Part shown: positions 61,783 through 64,000 of the stretch, piece after piece
Position numbering within the stretch: the first letter of the stretch is position 1
How the letters are laid out: each line of letters starts with the position of its first letter
Source of the DNA: Saccopteryx bilineata
Taxonomy: Eukaryota; Chordata; Mammalia; Chiroptera; Emballonuridae
NCBI RefSeq assembly: GCF_036850765.1
Contig: NC_089494.1
Coordinates: 58,917,809-58,981,808, forward strand
Reading direction: 5' to 3'
DNA: 64,000 nucleotides
Program-made: the position numbers and the translations under genes
The notes under the pieces: generated by a model
What the model was told of the DNA's origin: nothing
The model's database searches: none
Seen by the model: the letters and a program-made list of their open reading frames with translations, nothing else

Positions 61783-64000
61783 ATGGCAATAAACAACTAC
61801 ATATCAATAATAGCCTTAAATGTAAACAGATTAAATGCTCCAATGAAAAGACATAGGGTAGCTGCATGGATAAGAAAACAGGACCTGTACATATACTGTC
61901 TACAGGAGACTCACCTCAAAACAAAAGATACACATAGACTGAAAGTAAAAGGATAGAAAAAAATATTTCATGCAAACGGAAATGAAAAAAAGCTGGGGTA
62001 GCAATACTTATATCTGACAAAATAGACTTTAAAACAAAGGCTATAGTAAGGGATAAAGGTCACTACACAATGATAAAGGGAGCAATCCAACAGAAAGATA
62101 TAACCATTATAAATATCTATGTACCTAATATAGGAGCACCTAAATATATAAAGAAGACTTTGATGGACATAAAGGAAGAGATCAACAGAAATACTATAAT
62201 AGTAGGGGATTTAATACCCCACTAACATCACTGGATAGATCTTCAACAAAGAAAATTAACAAAGAAACAGCAGAATTAAAGGACACACTAGATCAACTGG
62301 ATTTAATAGATATCTTCAGAATCTTTCACTCTAAAGCAGCAGAATATACATTCTTTTCAAGTGCTCATGGTACATTCTCTAGGATAGACCACAGGTTAGG
62401 TCATAGAACGAGTCTAAACTAATTTAAGAAGATTGAAATCATATCAAGCATCTTCTCTGATCACAATGGCATAAAACTAAAAATCAACTACAATAGAAAA
62501 ACTGAAAAACACTCAAGCACTTGGAAACTAAATACCATGTTATTAAATAATGAATGGGTTAACGAGATCAAGGAAGAAATAAAAAATTTCTTTGAAACAA
62601 ATAAAAAAGAGCATACAACAACTCAAAATTTATGGGACACAGCAAAAGCAGTCCTGAGAGGAAAGTTGATAGCGTTACAGGCATACCTTAAGAAGCAAGG
62701 AAAAGCTCAAATAACTTAACCCTGCATCTAAAAGAACTAGAAAAAGAACAGCAAGTAAAGCCCAGAGGAGGTAGAAGAAAGGAAATAATAAAGATCAGAG
62801 CAGAAATAAATGAAATAGAGGTTAAAAAAACAATACAGAGGATCAATGAAACCAAGAGTTGGTTCTTTGAAAAGGTAAACAAGATTGATGAACCTTTAAC
62901 CAGACTAACCAAGAGAAAAAGAGAGAGGACTCAAATAAATAAAACTAGAAATGAGAGTGGAGAAGTAACAACTGACACAGCAGAAATACAGAGGATTATA
63001 AGAAAATACTATGAAGAACTGTATGCCAAAAAATTAGACAACCTAGGTGCAGTGGACAAATTCCTTGAAACATATAATATTTCAAAAATCAATCTGGAAG
63101 AATCAGAAAACCTAAACAGGCCAATTACAACAAATAAGATTGTGCCTGACCTGTGGTGGCGCAGTGGATAAAGTGTCGACCTAGAAATGCTGAGGTCACA
63201 GGTTCGAAACCCTGGGCTTGCCTGGTCAAGGCATATATGGGAGTTGATGCTTCCAGCTCCTCCCCCACTTCTCTCTCTCTGTCTCTCCCTCTCCTCTCGA
63301 AAATGAATAAAAAAAAAAAAAAAAAAACAAAAAAAAAAAAACAAAAAACAACAAATAAGATTGAAACAGTTATCAAAAAACTCCCAACAAACTAAAGCCC
63401 TGGGCCAGATGGCTTCACAGGCGAATTCTATCAAATATTTAAAGAAGAACTAACTCCTATTCTCAAGCTATTTCAAAAAATTTAAGAGGAGGGAAGACTT
63501 TCAAGCTCCTTTTATGAGGCAAGCATAATTCTGATTCCAAAACCAGGCAAAGACAACATAAAGAAAGAAAAAACTAGAGACCAATATCCCTGATGAACCT
63601 AGATGCTAAAATTCTCAACAAAATATTAGCAAACCAAATCCAGCAATACATGAAAAAAGTCATACATCATGATCAAGTGGGATTTATTATGGGGAGGCAA
63701 GACTGGTACAATTTTTGCAAATCAAACAATGTGATTCATCACATAAACAAAAGGGAGAATAAAAACCACATGATAATATCAATAGATGCAGAAAAAGCAT
63801 TTGATAAAATCCAGCACCCATTTATGATCAAAACTCTCAGCAAAGTGGGAATATAGAAAACATACCTCAACATGATAAAGGCTATCTATGACAGACCCAC
63901 AGCCAACATCATACTCAATGGGCAAAACTTAAAAAGCAATCCCCTTAAAACAGGAACAAGGAAGGGGTGCCCCCTTTCACCACTCTTATTCAACATAGTT
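61783..64000 (+). pseudogene. L1 ORF2 (broken, 3' end outside the window)
   Basis: Endonuclease start ISIIALNVNRLNAPMKRHR and CLQETHLKTKDTHR are readable, with stops soon after. The reverse-transcriptase part is readable near the edge ([16 protein letters not shown], then [12 protein letters not shown]). The catalytic FADD box lies beyond the window. At least five stops or frame changes. Confidence 0.86.
63143..63346 (+). mobile_element. tRNA-derived SINE (short family) in L1 ORF2
   Basis: Head gcctgacctgtggtggcgcag; duplication aacaaataagatt at both sides; mixed A-rich tail. Confidence 0.9.

Larger units (their letters stand above)
59453..64000 (+). mobile_element. LINE-1, 5' UTR through ORF2 RT (runs off the window)
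   Basis: Starts gaggagattccaagatggc, like an L1 5' UTR, and reads through ORF1 into ORF2. Two antisense or sense SINEs interrupt it. Many stops and frame changes; inactive. Confidence 0.88.

Overview
This window is nuclear DNA from a placental mammal, most likely a bat and probably a horseshoe or leaf-nosed bat (Rhinolophoidea). It carries two ordinary mammalian genes with GT-AG introns, several tRNA-derived SINE families whose heads read like CCCTGGCCGGTTGGCTCAG, CCTGACCTGTGGTGGCGCAG and CCTGACCAGGTGGTGGCGCAG (a style I associate with bats), young class III (ERV-L/ERV-S-like) LTR elements, non-autonomous hAT elements and an L1. The species call is inference; the repeat identities are read from the sequence.

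Layout. 1-7.6 kb: the last part of intron 1 and exons 2-5 of NFE2L2 (NRF2, + strand); exon 1 lies before the window. 7.6-14.7 kb: intergenic, packed with SINEs. 14.7-24.7 kb: HNRNPA3 on the - strand, converging on NFE2L2. All ten coding exons are present and sum to exactly 378 codons plus stop, with a CpG-island promoter at about 24.0-25.1 kb and an inferred long 3' UTR reaching about 14.74 kb. 25-27.3 kb: mostly single-copy flank.

27.3-48.6 kb is an endogenous-retrovirus graveyard with one young resident. Eight independent integrations of related LTRs can be separated by their own target-site duplications (5 bp each). The youngest is a provirus at 37,029-43,055 (- strand). Its two LTRs differ by 4 substitutions and one 1-bp indel over about 525 bp. 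It has a long open gag, an in-frame amber stop, then protease-RT and RNase H-integrase frames separated by a single frame break, and no env. It sits inside an older antisense LTR. A second, older provirus (31,091-35,522) contains an antisense solo LTR, which itself contains a sense solo LTR. Another solo LTR landed exactly at the start codon of a PCED1B retrocopy (about 45.87-47.2 kb).

48.6-59.4 kb: SINEs, two hAT elements with 8-bp duplications, microsatellites and a solo LTR of another family. 59.45 kb to the window end: a + strand L1, broken by stops and by two SINE insertions, running off the edge inside the ORF2 reverse transcriptase.

NFE2L2 encodes the oxidative-stress transcription factor that KEAP1 controls, and HNRNPA3 an RNA-binding splicing and transport factor; they are neighbours but not a functional unit. 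The most interesting material is the class III provirus: its Gag frame opens inside the LTR, has a hydrophobic N-terminus, a predicted membrane segment and a long coiled coil, and the element has a serine-tRNA-like primer site with a 3-nt interruption.
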